DNA from: Porphyra umbilicalis
Taxonomy: Eukaryota; Rhodophyta; Bangiophyceae; Bangiales; Bangiaceae
DNA: 64,000 nucleotides
Direction of reading: 5' to 3'
Assembly: GCA_002049455.2 (NCBI GenBank)
Contig: KV918855.1
Coordinates: forward strand, 62,001 to 126,000
Below are positions 36,130 to 46,525 of this stretch, piece after piece (positions within the stretch are counted from its first letter, which is position 1; the number at the start of each line of letters is the position of its first letter). A program made the translations under genes and the position numbers. The notes under the pieces were generated by a model. It was not told the origin of the DNA. It made no database searches and saw nothing but the letters and a program-made list of their open reading frames with translations.

Positions 36130-36400
36130 CCGCGGCGGAGAGGGGAATCAGTGGCGATCGGGGGGATCAGCGGCGGTAGGGGCCTCATCGGCGGTGAGGC
36201 GGGCCAGCGGCGGTGAGGGGGACCAGCCACGGTCGGGGGAAAGTAATAAAGATGGGGGGGGGCAGCAGCGGGGGAGGGTGCAACAGCGGGGGAGATGCAG
36301 CAGCGGGGGGGGAGACAGCAGCGGCGGGGGAGGCAGCAGAGGACGGGGGAGGCAGCAGTGGGCGGGGGAAACAGCGACTGTAGGGGGAATCGAGCGAAGA
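36130..36400. repeat. G-rich repeat tract (AGCAGCGGGGGAG type)
   Basis: Short G-rich units with cores CAGCAGCGGGGG and GGGGGAGGCAGCAG follow directly on the C-rich repeat, so the strand bias flips at about 36110. Confidence 0.75.
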
Positions 36401-37600
36401 AGCATCAATGCTGGGGAGAAGAGATGGGAGACGGGGGCAGGAGGGAGGTGGAACCTTCTATCAGCACGTCAGAAACAACGCAACGGAAAGAAAGGCACTG
36501 ACGACGGCAGTCGTGACCGTCGTGGCAACCAACTGAGGGGGGCCTGGCGGCAGATCAGGCTGGAGATGACTCCACCAAGCAGTGTGAATGGACCCCCGCT
36601 GACAGCATCTCAGATCCAGTGTATTCGGCAGATCGACACTTACACTGCCCAATCCAGTTGATCACTTGTTTTTTCTGACACTGTTCCATCCAGTGGGCTG
36701 TGACCCTGCGCTTCTCTTGCGGCCTACAACAGTTCTGCATATTTTTTTGCAAAGAAAACAACGTCTTATGTCTCCTATAGTACCATGTCCCCATTTTTTT
36801 CAACTTCGGTGGGGATCGGTATGGTCTGGTCACCACAGCGTTCCCCGCTGCCATACGGTCCAAGAAGAAGGAGCATACGGCACGTCCGGGCCGAACTCGA
36901 CCAAAACAACACTTTTTCAGAGAGACTCGTTTCTAATGCTCTGAAGGGTCCTGGAAAGGAAATAGTGAGTCGCTAAGCGCACAAACGCTTCCTTCCTTCT
37001 CTTTTCGCCCGTCCAAGTTCACAGCGGCGAGATACTCCGCTACCCCCCCACGACGCCCGGCCCGTCTGCTGGCCAACTTTCTGTGTGCATTAGCTTTGCT
37101 ACATGGTTTACTTCTGATAGAGACTGAAAAGCCACGCCAGTACTGCTATATGATGCCCACTGCGCGTAACGTGCTTTCAGCCTTCCCAGCCACCCCAATA
37201 GCGAGCGTACGAGCCTTCTGCGGAGGTGGTATGCCGCCAAAGCACTCTGGGCCCTCCCTAACAGTCCCATGAGAGCCTCACGCACACTTATCCGTGGGCC
37301 ATCACTCGTTGTGGGCGGTTGTATCACCGATGTACTCTGGCACCCACTGGTAACAGGAGGCCACTAACGGCCCACTCAGTTGTGTACAGTGGTCTGTGGG
37401 GACACAGTGGACACACACTGCTATGTGCATGGCTTCACAAGCACCGCAGCCGCCAGCAACAGCCGAAAACAGATGACGCATACCCCCCCCCTGCGTGACC
37501 CCCTCTCACCCCTACCTACTCTCCACACCAGCTACCCCTACCCGCCTATGCTTCGCAGAAGACAAAACAATAGTCATGCTTCTGATCAACAGCTTGGCCT
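36401..37600. other. AT-richer spacer, nothing recognised
   Basis: Open frames are short and have no recognisable domain. No structural RNA or transposon end was identified. Confidence 0.5.
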
Positions 37601-38440
37601 TTATAAAGCCGCTGCTCGCCGACCGACCCCGCCGCCGGCCGCTACCGCCGCCGGCCGCCCCCACCACCAGCCACCACCACCAGCCGCCCCATCCACAATC
37701 GATGGCCTCTGACCACCCGGGCCAAAACCCGCCACCACCAGCCGTCACCGACAACCGGTACTCCCGCCGACCGCCCACGCGTAAGCGCCGCCGCTGGTCA
37801 GCCTACTCGCCGGATCCCCCACGCCAACAGCCGAGACCGGGAGCGCCCCCGCTGCCGCACCCCCCCTGCTTGCTGGCACCCGACGCCGGCGCCTGCGCCT
37901 CACCGCCAAGCACCGCCACCGCCAGCACGACCCGCCAGAGACCGCCTGCCACCGGCGAGGGGCGCCCAACCCCGCAGCGAGGGGAGGCTGGAGGGAACGC
38001 GGGGAGCGGCGGGAAGATGAGGTGCGGCAGGCCGCTCCGCCGCACACCGCCCTGTCACCTGCCAGTCCTGTCGCCTTTTCGCCCCGCCGCCTGCCCGCCC
38101 AGCCGTCCACCCGTCGTACCTGCCTAGCTAGCGCAGGGGGGAGGGAAAGCGGGGGCGGCAGTCGCAGCGGCGCGGGTGGCGCGGCGCGGCGCAGCGGGGA
38201 GAGGGGTGGTGGCCGCCCGCACCGCCGGCCCCCGCTGGTCGGAAAGCGCCAGCAGGAGAGAGAAGATCAGGAAAGCGGGAGCGGGGGAGCAGAGGGAGCA
38301 GATGGGGGGGCGGGCGGGGGGGGGGCCGGGGGGGGGGGGGGCGGGTGGGGGGAAGGGGCCGGGGGGGGGGGGGGGCGGGTGGGGGGAAGGGGCGGGCGGG
38401 GTGGGGGGGCGGGCGGGCCAGGCGGTGGGTGAAACGGTCG
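37601..38440. repeat. C-rich then G-rich low-complexity block
   Basis: 37601-38110 is C-rich (Pro/Ala/Arg-coding on plus). 38120-38430 is strongly G-rich, with G runs of 8-14 near 38310-38405. The switch lies near 38115-38130. No gene is recognised. Confidence 0.6.
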
Positions 38441-38479
38441 CAGATACGGGCATCACGGCCGATACGCCGGTCGGAAGGC

Positions 38480-39041
38480 GTGGATCACAGCAGTGTGCAG
38501 GGGGGGGGCGTGGGCCGCTCTGTAGAAGGAATGCCGCACGGCACCCCACAGGGGGGGGTCGACCATGAATGTCGTTATGACCACCGACACCACACGCCAG
38601 GACATGGTATTGCACCAGCCACACAGTAAATGCAATGGTCAAGGCATTCCCGCGTAGCTTCTGGGCCACGTCCTCGACGCGCAGTGCCAGCCACGAGCAG
38701 CGAGCGCTCTCAGAGATCCTCAGGGACCACCCCATGCAAAATTTTGCATTGTGATCGAAAGCCCCAGATACTACATGCAGTGTGCAGGCAGAGAGGGGTG
38801 CCTTGCACAGTCGGGGAACGGAACGGCGGTCCACTGCTGAATAATCCAGGAGATCAACACTCGCGACGCCCACGACACGAGGCCCACGACCAATGAAAAA
38901 TCGATGCTGCCTTTCACAGTCCGCAGATCCGCGCACAGCTGCACGCCGCCGACGGATGGCCATGTTTGCACGCCGCACATTACGGATTGCACGCTCGATC
39001 GGCTGGCACGATGTCCTGCACGATGTGCTTTGTTCAGGCAC
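38480..39041 (-). pseudogene. Protein-like relic, possibly a MULE-type transposase
   Basis: The minus strand reads as mixed-composition protein: PRVVGVASVDLL, then LHVVSGAFDHNAKFCMGW and, shortly after, ISESARCSWLALRVEDVAQK. The order of a D-x-N-x-K segment, then an E-S....W pair, recalls the catalytic core of Mutator-like transposases. The agreement is loose and the first Asp pattern is poor. The frame has no ATG near its start and runs into G-rich repeats. Related sequence in inverted orientation near 35345 supports a repeated element. Confidence 0.25.
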
Positions 39042-39859
39042 AGAGGCCGGAAATTGGGAGCTCTAACTGGGACGAAATCAGCCGACCCGCCTCCGCGGGT
39101 TCAGTTGGGGGCTTCCGATTAGCGCTGCACGAAGTGGACACTGTGCGATGTCCTGCACGATGTCGAAACCGGGAATCTTAATGGAAACAAGTAGCCCGAT
39201 ATTAAGATCTGGCCCACTTGGCTAAGACAATGGGCCATCAGACCGCTCGTCCTCCTCGATTCCGCAATCCTGGCCACGTGATGGGCGAGAAATATCCTTG
39301 CATTTGAACTCGTGTTGAGCTTTTCTGTAAGACATCGTGCGCTCCGTCGACAACGTGCCGCCCCTCACGGTGCCTGTGAGAGGGGTCATCGTGCGTACGA
39401 TCCGCGGGGTGTCCATTTTTTGGGGAAGTGCCATATCGTGGGGACCGTTCCGGGACAGTTCCCAGGATAATCCTGGAAGAAGGATCAGGATGATCCAAGA
39501 GTCTGGCCAGGATAATTTCAGGTCCTGTCTCCGGAACTTTCTTTCCGGGGCGAGAAAGAAAAACATCAAAGTTATGTCAAAACCTTTCTCCAAGATTTTC
39601 CTGCGAACAGTCCCCCATCCAGTTCATAAGATGCTTTCTTATTTATATTGGAGTATATTTCACGAGAAAGAATCTGGAACCTCATACCAACACACAGTGC
39701 CCCCTGCAGGCCGATTTGCAAGAGTTGTGTGACAGTTGGCGTGCGAGGTTTTTAAGAGATCGGCTGTACGACCTCTCGACCAACCAGAAGTTGTGCGAAC
39801 TGTCGGTTGTTCTTGTCCGTATCGGCCAGAATCGGGAAGACTGCAATACCCCCTCCGCC
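39042..39859. other. AT-richer spacer downstream of the kinase gene
   Basis: The repeated phrase GATGTCCTGCACGATGT occurs near 39009 and 39148. Otherwise nothing is recognised. It would hold the kinase 3' untranslated region; no confident polyadenylation signal was picked out. Confidence 0.45.
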
Positions 39860-42800
39860 TTACCGCCCCAAACACCGGCGAAACCCAAACCGGCTGCTGC
39901 CGCGGGCCGCCCCCGCCCCCCGGCTTTCCGCCGCCAACGACCCTGCCACCCCATACAGCGTTAGCGACTGCCCACCGGCTGCTTGGTTGGCGCCCGCGTC
40001 AGCCGACGACGCCGAGCCGCCGCTGTCACTGCTGCGACTGCGGCCACCGCCCGGCCCCACCGCGGGGCGCCCGAGCGCCGACGCCGCCGCCGCCACAGCG
40101 TCACTCCCGCTGCGCACGCGCATGCATGGGTCGGCTCCGCCGCTGACGCCGGCGCCGTCCGACGAGCGCCAGGCGCCGAGCAGATGCTGTGCGGTCGCCG
40201 CTTGGATGGCGAAGGCGGCCCCCTCGGCCGCCCCGCCAGCACCCATGGAAGGGGCGCGGCGGCCGCCGCCAGTGGCACCCACCACCGCTCGCGGGCGGCC
40301 GACGCCAGCGCCAGCATCGTCGCCGGCGCCACCGTCGCCGTCACTGTCTCCGAGGTAGGACGAGCCGCCCGCGCCAAAGGGCAGGCCCGCCACGACCACG
40401 CCAGACGACGCGCGGCCGCCCGAGCGTGCGCGGCGAGACACGACCTCCCCGACACTGAGGCCGGAGCAGCCGCCGCTCGCGCGCTTCCGTACAGCCGTGA
40501 GCGCCTCTTCGTAGCCGTGCGCGTCGCAGGCAGGCTCCCCAACAACCACGACTGTCGGTCCGAGGCTGCCACGGTCCCCGCCGCCGCCGCTCCCAGCTGC
40601 TCCCCAATTGCCGCTGCTGTCAGCTGCGGGCACGCCCGCCCCGGACGGCGGTTGTGGGCTGCCACTCGCCGACACAGCCGCCGAGCCCGGGGACAACCCT
40701 GACCACTCGCGGCTGGCCGACACTACCCCCGCCGTCCGTACAGGCGGCGCCGGCGGCAACAGAGGCGCCGGCAGAAGCGTCGAGCCACCGACGCGCGGCG
40801 GCCGGGAGAAGGAATCGTTGGCAGATGGATAAGGGCGGTTGGTGTCAAAGCCACTGGTACCGGCCACGGCGGGGAGGAGGCCCCATCGGCCGGTTTCAGC
40901 GGGGACAATGAAGTTGGCCCCGCCGAGGCCCGCGCCAACAACGCCGGGCGGGAGGCAGTGGGGACCAAAGGGAACCGGCCCACCGAGGGCGCCAAGCGGG
41001 CCCGTGCCACCGCCGCCGCCGCCGCCAATCGTGTAGCCCACGCCCAAGGGCGGCGGGTGGCCCGGAAATGGCCGCCGCTGCGGAATGACTGTCCCATCTG
41101 CAAACTCGTCGACAGCCGCCGCGTGCATAGCGCGTTGGATCCGGTTAAGCGCGCGCACACCCTGAATGACCGCCCGCCAGCGGTTCCGGGAGCCAAACTT
41201 GCGGATGTTGGCTTGCGCCGCGTCGAGCGGGTTGTGGGGCGCAGCGTGACAGCGGTTGGCAAGCCATGGGTGGTGGAGGGCGGCTTCTGCCGTCATGCGT
41301 GTCTCTGGGTCCTTGTCGAGAAGGTTCGTCAGGAAGCGCTTGCCCTGGTCGCTGATAAGCACCCACTCCGGGCCGTCAAAGCTCGGCGTCCGGTACTTGA
41401 CCTTCTTGACGAGCTGCACCAGGTCCGTGTCCTCAAAGGGGGGATTCCCCACGAGCATGATGTAGACAATGATCCCCTGCGCGGCTCGAGGACAGGGAGG
41501 GATACCAGAAAAAAAAGAAGCGACAAAGAAAACGGGAAATGAGAAACGATCTGGGAGCCCAGTGAATAACATGTACCATGAAGGGGCAACAAAGAAATCA
41601 CAGTCAGGGAGCAACTCGCTCGTCACACCAGAACAGCGAGCATGCCCGCTGCCACCTCCAAGGCGCCCCAAACCACGCGCGCTCCCGAGCGCGAACCTCC
41701 ACCCCCCAAATGAACATGACATCCTAGACGCCGCTGCACGTACCAAGCTCCACATGTCAACCTCAAACCGATACGGCTGTCGCAGCAGCACCTCGGGTGC
41801 CACGTACATGGGTGTCCCCGACAGCGACACGCACTGCTCGTTCGGGTCCTCGTCATAGTGGCTGATGCCGAAGTCGATGAGCTTAATGTCATCGCGTGCG
41901 CCGCCGACACAGACGCCGCCTTCGGGCGCCGCTGACACGAACACAAAGTTCTCCGCCTTGACGTCACGATGCGTGATATTGAGGCGATGGCAAAACGCCA
42001 GCGCTGACAGCATCGCCGCCGTCAGCCGCGCCGCGTCCTTCTCCGTGTATTGGCTCTTGCCCGAGATGCGCGAGAAAAGCTCGCCGCCCTCAAGAAGCTC
42101 CATAAACATGTACACGTTGGCAGCGTCTTCACCAACTTCGAGCAACTCGACAATGTGCTCGTGGCCGCCCGCCAGCGCGAGGAGGCGGTAGGAAAAAACC
42201 TCCTTAGACACTGCCAAAGCGTGGGCGGCGTCGCGCGGCCGCTTGGCAATGACCTTGACAGCGGTGCGGAGGCCAGCCTGGATGGTGCTTGTTGCGAGGA
42301 AAACCACAGAAGCGCCGCCTTCGCCGAGTTGCTTACCAAGCGACCACCGCGCCTGCGGCGGGCCGGGCAGATACAGCTCCCCGCCGGCCGAGGCGAGCAT
42401 CGACGGCTGCGCGGCTGCCGCGGGGCTGGACGGCACGCCGAGCAGGTTGTCCCCATAATCGACGGTGGCCAAGGACGCCGTAGAGGCACCGCCAAACAAG
42501 TCCCCGTGGAGGGAGCCGGGCGGGCCCGCCCGACGGGCAGTGGTCTCCACGCCCCTCGGCTGACGCCCAAACGTGCCGCTGCCCATGCGGTACAAGTCGG
42601 TGCAGCCACCACTGGCACCGCCGGCGGCGCCGTTGCTGCCACGAATGCCGCCGTCAGCATCTGGATTGAAGATTCGCGAGTAGTCCCGCCGCAGTCGATG
42701 CGGGTTGTCCACCGGTGCTTCGTCGCCCCCAAGGCCGAGCGAGGAGCGCCGCTGGGAGAGGTAGGACGACCCAGGGGAGCGGATAGCCAGCTCGGTCAGG

Positions 42801-44239
42801 TCTGGACCAGCCGGCGGCCGCCGCCGGGCGCTGCTCCCGAGCTGCACGAGCGCGTCACGGCCGCCGCCGCCATCGACACAGTCGGTCATGCCGCCCTGCG
42901 GTGGTGCACCCAGCCGTGCAACCGCCAACGCATGCGTGAGACCGGCGGAACCCACGGCGCCGCCGTCACCGCCGCTGCGGGCCGGCCGGTTGCCTTCCCC
43001 GCCCTCATCGACGTCTGACGGAAGTGTCACCACCGCTCGCGCGTCGGAATCGCCGTCCCCATACCCATTCGCGCCGCCGCCGCCGCCGCCCGAGGCGCCG
43101 CTGACGTGGAGGACAGATCGGGCTGAGCGGGAGAGCGACGCTTGCAAGGGCGTGCCGAGCGTGGCGTCGGCAGCGGCGCTGGCGCCACCAATGCCATTGG
43201 CCGCCGCGAGCGCCGCGGCGGCGGTGGCGGCGGCGGGTGCGCCCCCCGCGACGTGAGCGACGCCAGCGGTGCGTGCCCACCTATCCGCTCGTTCTGTGGC
43301 GGGCGGATGGGCCCCCACTCCGTGCAGGCCCTCATCCTCCTCTTCCTCGGCGAGGGAGACGAGCATCGTCAAGTCCGCCTTCTTCGAAGCCGCCGCCGCT
43401 ATAACCCGCTTGGCCGACGAGGGGAGGAGGAGGCCACTGGCCAACGACGCCGAGCCAGGGGCCGCCCGCAGGGAAGCTGTGACGGGGCCGCCCGCTGCCG
43501 ACGCGGAGCGCCGCAGCGCGGGCGACGACGTCGACGTCCACTTCGACGCCGGCGCGAGCGGGCGGCCCAGCGGCACTCCCGCCCCCCACCCCCTCCCGCG
43601 GGCGGCGGCGGTGCCCGCCACGTCAATCCCCGCCGCGGACAGCGCCAGTTGGTCCCGCGACCGCTCCAGGTGCTCACACAGCCGCTCGAGCAGCTGGTCG
43701 AGGGCCAGCGGCGGCGCCGGCCTCAGGCGCCCTCCCCCTTCCCCCCCTCCCCCCGCCAACCCGGCGGCGAGCGACGCCATCGACGCGCCGCCGTCGCCGC
43801 GGCCAAGCACGCGCGCGAGCGGCGGCGGCAGCGCCACGCCTGCCGCCGCCCCTATGCCAGTCGCGGCGGCGAGCAGCCGCCGCACCGACACTCGTTGCGG
43901 TGCAGACAGGGCGGCGGCCCAGCCGCTCGGCGCCGCCGCGTCGTCCGTGACGGCCAGCGGCGCAGGCGGCACGGGTGGCGACGGGAGCGGCGACGTGCGC
44001 ACGACGGGGGCTGGGGGGGAATTCCACCCATCGTCAGCCACGGAGGCGGCAGCGGTGGCGGGGAGCGGCGCCGACCGCTGCCGCCGCACCGCGTCGACGA
44101 CAGGGAGGGGAGGGTCCGCGGGGGGAACGCCCAAGCTCCCGCGACGAACGACCGGGTGGGGGATGGCAGCGCCTCCAAAAGTGGGACGAGGGGGAACGGG
44201 GGGCTTGCGGGGGGTCGGCCCAGAGCGTGGAGTGGCCAT
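39860..44239 (-). CDS. CAMK-type Ser/Thr protein kinase with long disordered arms
   Basis: Coding exons are 44239-41744 and 41476-39860, giving about 1370 residues. The start is the first ATG of the frame (GTCATGG context, protein MATPRSGPTPRKPP). The kinase domain occupies roughly residues 628-906. It has the Gly loop GEGGASVVF, the ATP-binding Lys in AVKVIAK, the catalytic loop HRDVKAEN, DFG, the APE triad as YVAPEVL, and the DMWSLG and NPPFEDTD segments of subdomains IX-X. All catalytic residues are present, so it should be active. Sequence after the domain, RKFGSRNRWRAVIQGV, is a basic helix resembling the calmodulin-binding segment of CaM kinases. No EF hands are seen, which argues against a CDPK. 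The ~620-residue N-terminal and ~440-residue C-terminal arms are Gly/Ala/Ser-rich and probably disordered. Fold and group are firm; the substrate is unknown. Confidence 0.92.
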   Translation of the reverse strand: MATPRSGPTPRKPPVPPRPTFGGAAIPHPVVRRGSLGVPPADPPLPVVDAVRRQRSAPLPATAAASVADDGWNSPPAPVVRTSPLPSPPVPPAPLAVTDDAAAPSGWAAALSAPQRVSVRRLLAAATGIGAAAGVALPPPLARVLGRGDGGASMASLAAGLAGGGGEGGGRLRPAPPLALDQLLERLCEHLERSRDQLALSAAGIDVAGTAAARGRGWGAGVPLGRPLAPASKWTSTSSPALRRSASAAGGPVTASLRAAPGSASLASGLLLPSSAKRVIAAAASKKADLTMLVSLAEEEEDEGLHGVGAHPPATERADRWARTAGVAHVAGGAPAAATAAAALAAANGIGGASAAADATLGTPLQASLSRSARSVLHVSGASGGGGGGANGYGDGDSDARAVVTLPSDVDEGGEGNRPARSGGDGGAVGSAGLTHALAVARLGAPPQGGMTDCVDGGGGRDALVQLGSSARRRPPAGPDLTELAIRSPGSSYLSQRRSSLGLGGDEAPVDNPHRLRRDYSRIFNPDADGGIRGSNGAAGGASGGCTDLYRMGSGTFGRQPRGVETTARRAGPPGSLHGDLFGGASTASLATVDYGDNLLGVPSSPAAAAQPSMLASAGGELYLPGPPQARWSLGKQLGEGGASVVFLATSTIQAGLRTAVKVIAKRPRDAAHALAVSKEVFSYRLLALAGGHEHIVELLEVGEDAANVYMFMELLEGGELFSRISGKSQYTEKDAARLTAAMLSALAFCHRLNITHRDVKAENFVFVSAAPEGGVCVGGARDDIKLIDFGISHYDEDPNEQCVSLSGTPMYVAPEVLLRQPYRFEVDMWSLVRAAASRMSCSFGGWRFALGSARGLGRLGGGSGHARCSGVTSELLPDCDFFVAPSWYMLFTGLPDRFSFPVFFVASFFSGIPPCPRAAQGIIVYIMLVGNPPFEDTDLVQLVKKVKYRTPSFDGPEWVLISDQGKRFLTNLLDKDPETRMTAEAALHHPWLANRCHAAPHNPLDAAQANIRKFGSRNRWRAVIQGVRALNRIQRAMHAAAVDEFADGTVIPQRRPFPGHPPPLGVGYTIGGGGGGGTGPLGALGGPVPFGPHCLPPGVVGAGLGGANFIVPAETGRWGLLPAVAGTSGFDTNRPYPSANDSFSRPPRVGGSTLLPAPLLPPAPPVRTAGVVSASREWSGLSPGSAAVSASGSPQPPSGAGVPAADSSGNWGAAGSGGGGDRGSLGPTVVVVGEPACDAHGYEEALTAVRKRASGGCSGLSVGEVVSRRARSGGRASSGVVVAGLPFGAGGSSYLGDSDGDGGAGDDAGAGVGRPRAVVGATGGGRRAPSMGAGGAAEGAAFAIQAATAQHLLGAWRSSDGAGVSGGADPCMRVRSGSDAVAAAASALGRPAVGPGGGRSRSSDSGGSASSADAGANQAAGGQSLTLYGVAGSLAAESRGAGAARGSSRFGFRRCLGR
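41477..41743 (-). other. Intron of the kinase gene, 267 bp, phase 0
   Basis: The donor GTACGT follows the codons for DMWSL, and the acceptor GCAG precedes GGG ATC (GIIVYIMLVG), restoring an unbroken kinase subdomain IX. The intron length is a multiple of three and its kinase frame has no stop, so an unspliced transcript would add 89 residues inside the catalytic domain. Confidence 0.88.
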
Positions 44240-46380
44240 GACACGTGCACGGGGGAGGGGCGAGCTCACACGGGTGGGGGGATCGGCGCTCCGAGGGTGG
44301 ACGCGGAAGGGGACGAAGAGTCGCAACGCGTCAGTGGACGGGCGGCGGCCGGACGCCCGTCGTGGCGGTGGCGGGAGTCGACGTCCGCGCCCGTCACCTG
44401 CCGACCGCAGGCCGCGTGGCCGTCGCCGCCGGCCCCGGCCGCCAGACGGGCGCCCGCCGACCTGCTCCGCCGCTGATGCTGCCGTGCCGCATCGCCCACG
44501 CGAAAAGCAGGGACGTCAAGTTGGCGGCGAGAGAAGGACTTCAAACCAACCACGAAAGAAAAACAAAAGCCTCGTACCCTGGGGTGGTGCACAGAACTGG
44601 GTGAGATGCGCGGTGGGGTGCAGAGCAATGTACGGCGCCGAAGCGCCAATGCCCAGCGACGGACAAAAAAAACGGTGAGGTGAACGAGTGGTCAGGTCGC
44701 ACTTGGAGAAGACGTGCGCGACGGGGGACGACTACCACCGTGCGTCACAGCCGCAGGGTAACCGTGAGCGGGCACGCCCGTTTTGTAGGATTGAAAGCGC
44801 GTACGCGAAAATACCCCTGGCCTGGAGTTGTGCTGTGCTCGAAGACCATCACTGAAAACGCGTTCGTGGAACTGAAAACGCGTTCGCGGAAATACCCTGG
44901 ACTTGTTTACAACGTGCGAAGCAGCCGCCGACGACCAGCCCACGCGAACCACCCCCCTCGCGCGGCCGCGCATCCTCGGCAAACAAGCCACCGCCAACAA
45001 GCACCGCCGCCGCCGCCGCCCACGCCGCCGCCGTCACCGCCGCGCCTCCCCCCCCCAGAGACAAGCAGACGAATATCCCCGCACCTCCAGACGTGCACAC
45101 CGCCGCCGGCGTACCGTCGCACCCGTCCCGGTCGCCACGGCCGCGGCAGTTGGGCGCCGCCGCCGCTGCCGCAGGCAGGCCGCCGTCAAACTCCGCGCCG
45201 CCGTCCGCCGCCGGCGCGTCGGTGGCGGTGCGCACGCCCGCTAGCGGCGGCAGAGGCGAGTTGTGGGGCCATGGACCACAGCCCGCCGCCGCCGCCGCCG
45301 CCGTCGCAGCCACCACCCGTCGCAGTCGCGGCGATGGCGGGCACGACAGCGGCGGCAGCCGCGGCAGGGGAGGCGGTTGTGGCGCTGCCGGCGCCCTTCC
45401 CCGCTCCCAACGGCGGCGGAGCTCGTCCACCGTCAGACAGCGGTGGGGGCGAGGAGTGGGGGGGCACCTCAGTGGGCGGGGCCGCCGTCAACGCTGCCGC
45501 CGCGTCGGTGCGGGGGCGGCGGCGCCTCGGACCATGCCACATCGCGCGCGACGGGTGGTGCGGCCGCCGGCGGGGACACCCACACGCGCGCGCGGGGGGG
45601 TGGGTGGGGCTGGTCGCCTCGTCGGCGCGGCGGCCGACCGCGCCCCGGCTGTGTTGGTCGTGGGCGGTCGCGCATCGACGAATGCGCGGGGGGTGTGGCG
45701 GGCGTGTGCGGCCGCCGCGGTGGTGACCCCGACGATAGCGGTGGTGCGGCCGTCGCCAGCTCCCCCCGGCCGTCCGGGAGCCCTCTCCTCCAGGACGATG
45801 GGTCGCGAGCGTCTGCTTGAAAATTCGAACAGAATGTGCCTTGGTTGTCCCGTGGAGCACCATCGCCGGACTTAACCACAAAATACAGTCCACGAGTCTG
45901 ACCAGATCGACGTTTCCGGGGGTCTGAACGCACTATTGCTCTCTTCCCAATTTTGGCCGATGTCGTCGATGTCAAGAGGGGTGATCAACTGTGCGAAACA
46001 GTTTCTCAGCCATCCATTCAGCCGGATAAAGTTGTTCGACCAATGGGCAGTTGACCGAGAGCCTGTCTTGACTTAGACCACATCGGCCAAAATTGGGAAG
46101 ACAGCAATACCCTCATTCTGAGGCAACTGACCCGGACATCCTACAAAAAGCGACGTACGGCGTCCGTATGACCGCGGCTGTCATGCTACAAACGAGAAAA
46201 GCTACAGAAAGTGCTGGACGTATGTTGCGCACCGAACCATGCCCAAAGGACCCGCAGCAGTGATCGATACACTGCGTACCGCCCGAAAAGGTGTGCACAC
46301 GGGGCCAACCGCAAGTACTCCCGCGCGTGCACTGGAGAAAAAAAAAAGTTATGTGTGTGACCCCATGCGCATGTTGATAA
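44240..46380. other. Kinase upstream region and GC-rich low-complexity block
   Basis: 44240-44780 is the presumed promoter side of the kinase gene; no TATA-like element stands out. 44920-45790 is Ala/Gly/Pro-coding in several frames, changing from C-rich to G-rich near 45300. 45830-46380 is AT-richer. No gene is recognised. Confidence 0.4.
44792..44910 (+). repeat. Dispersed CGCGTTCGCG motif, three adjacent copies
   Basis: Copies of a roughly 35-bp motif: AAGCGCGTACGCGAAAATAC at 44794, a partial AAAACGCGTTCGTGGAACTG near 44855, and AAAACGCGTTCGCGGAAATA near 44875 followed by CCCTGGACTTGTTTAC. The core CGCG-TT-CGCG is itself an inverted repeat. Confidence 0.7.
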
Positions 46381-46383
46381 GTA

Positions 46384-46431
46384 CCCTAGACTAAAGTCCA
46401 GGGAATAAGTACCCTAGACTAAAGTCCAGGG
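46384..46431. repeat. Tandem pair of CCCTAGACT/AGTCCAGGG hairpins
   Basis: CCCTAGACTAAAGTCCAGGG occurs at 46384-46403 and again at 46412-46431. Each can fold with 9-bp arms (one mismatch) around AA. A related single copy with TTC for TCC lies at 54201-54220. Confidence 0.8.
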
Positions 46432-46458
46432 AAATACATACCCCAGACTTGTTTACAC

Positions 46459-46492
46459 TGAAGGCGCGTTCGCGAAAACACCCTGGCCTGGG
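46459..46492 (+). repeat. Dispersed CGCGTTCGCG motif copy
   Basis: GGCGCGTTCGCGAAAACACC followed by CTGGCCTGG, preceded by CCCAGACTTGTTTACA. Same orientation as the 44.8 and 51.6 kb copies. Confidence 0.75.
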
Positions 46493-46525
46493 AACTTGAA
46501 AATACCCAAACCGAATAAAATACGT

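Noticed and set aside
44240-44326. Extra 29 N-terminal residues of the kinase
   Set aside because: The extension begins at a TTG; the first ATG of the frame is at 44239.
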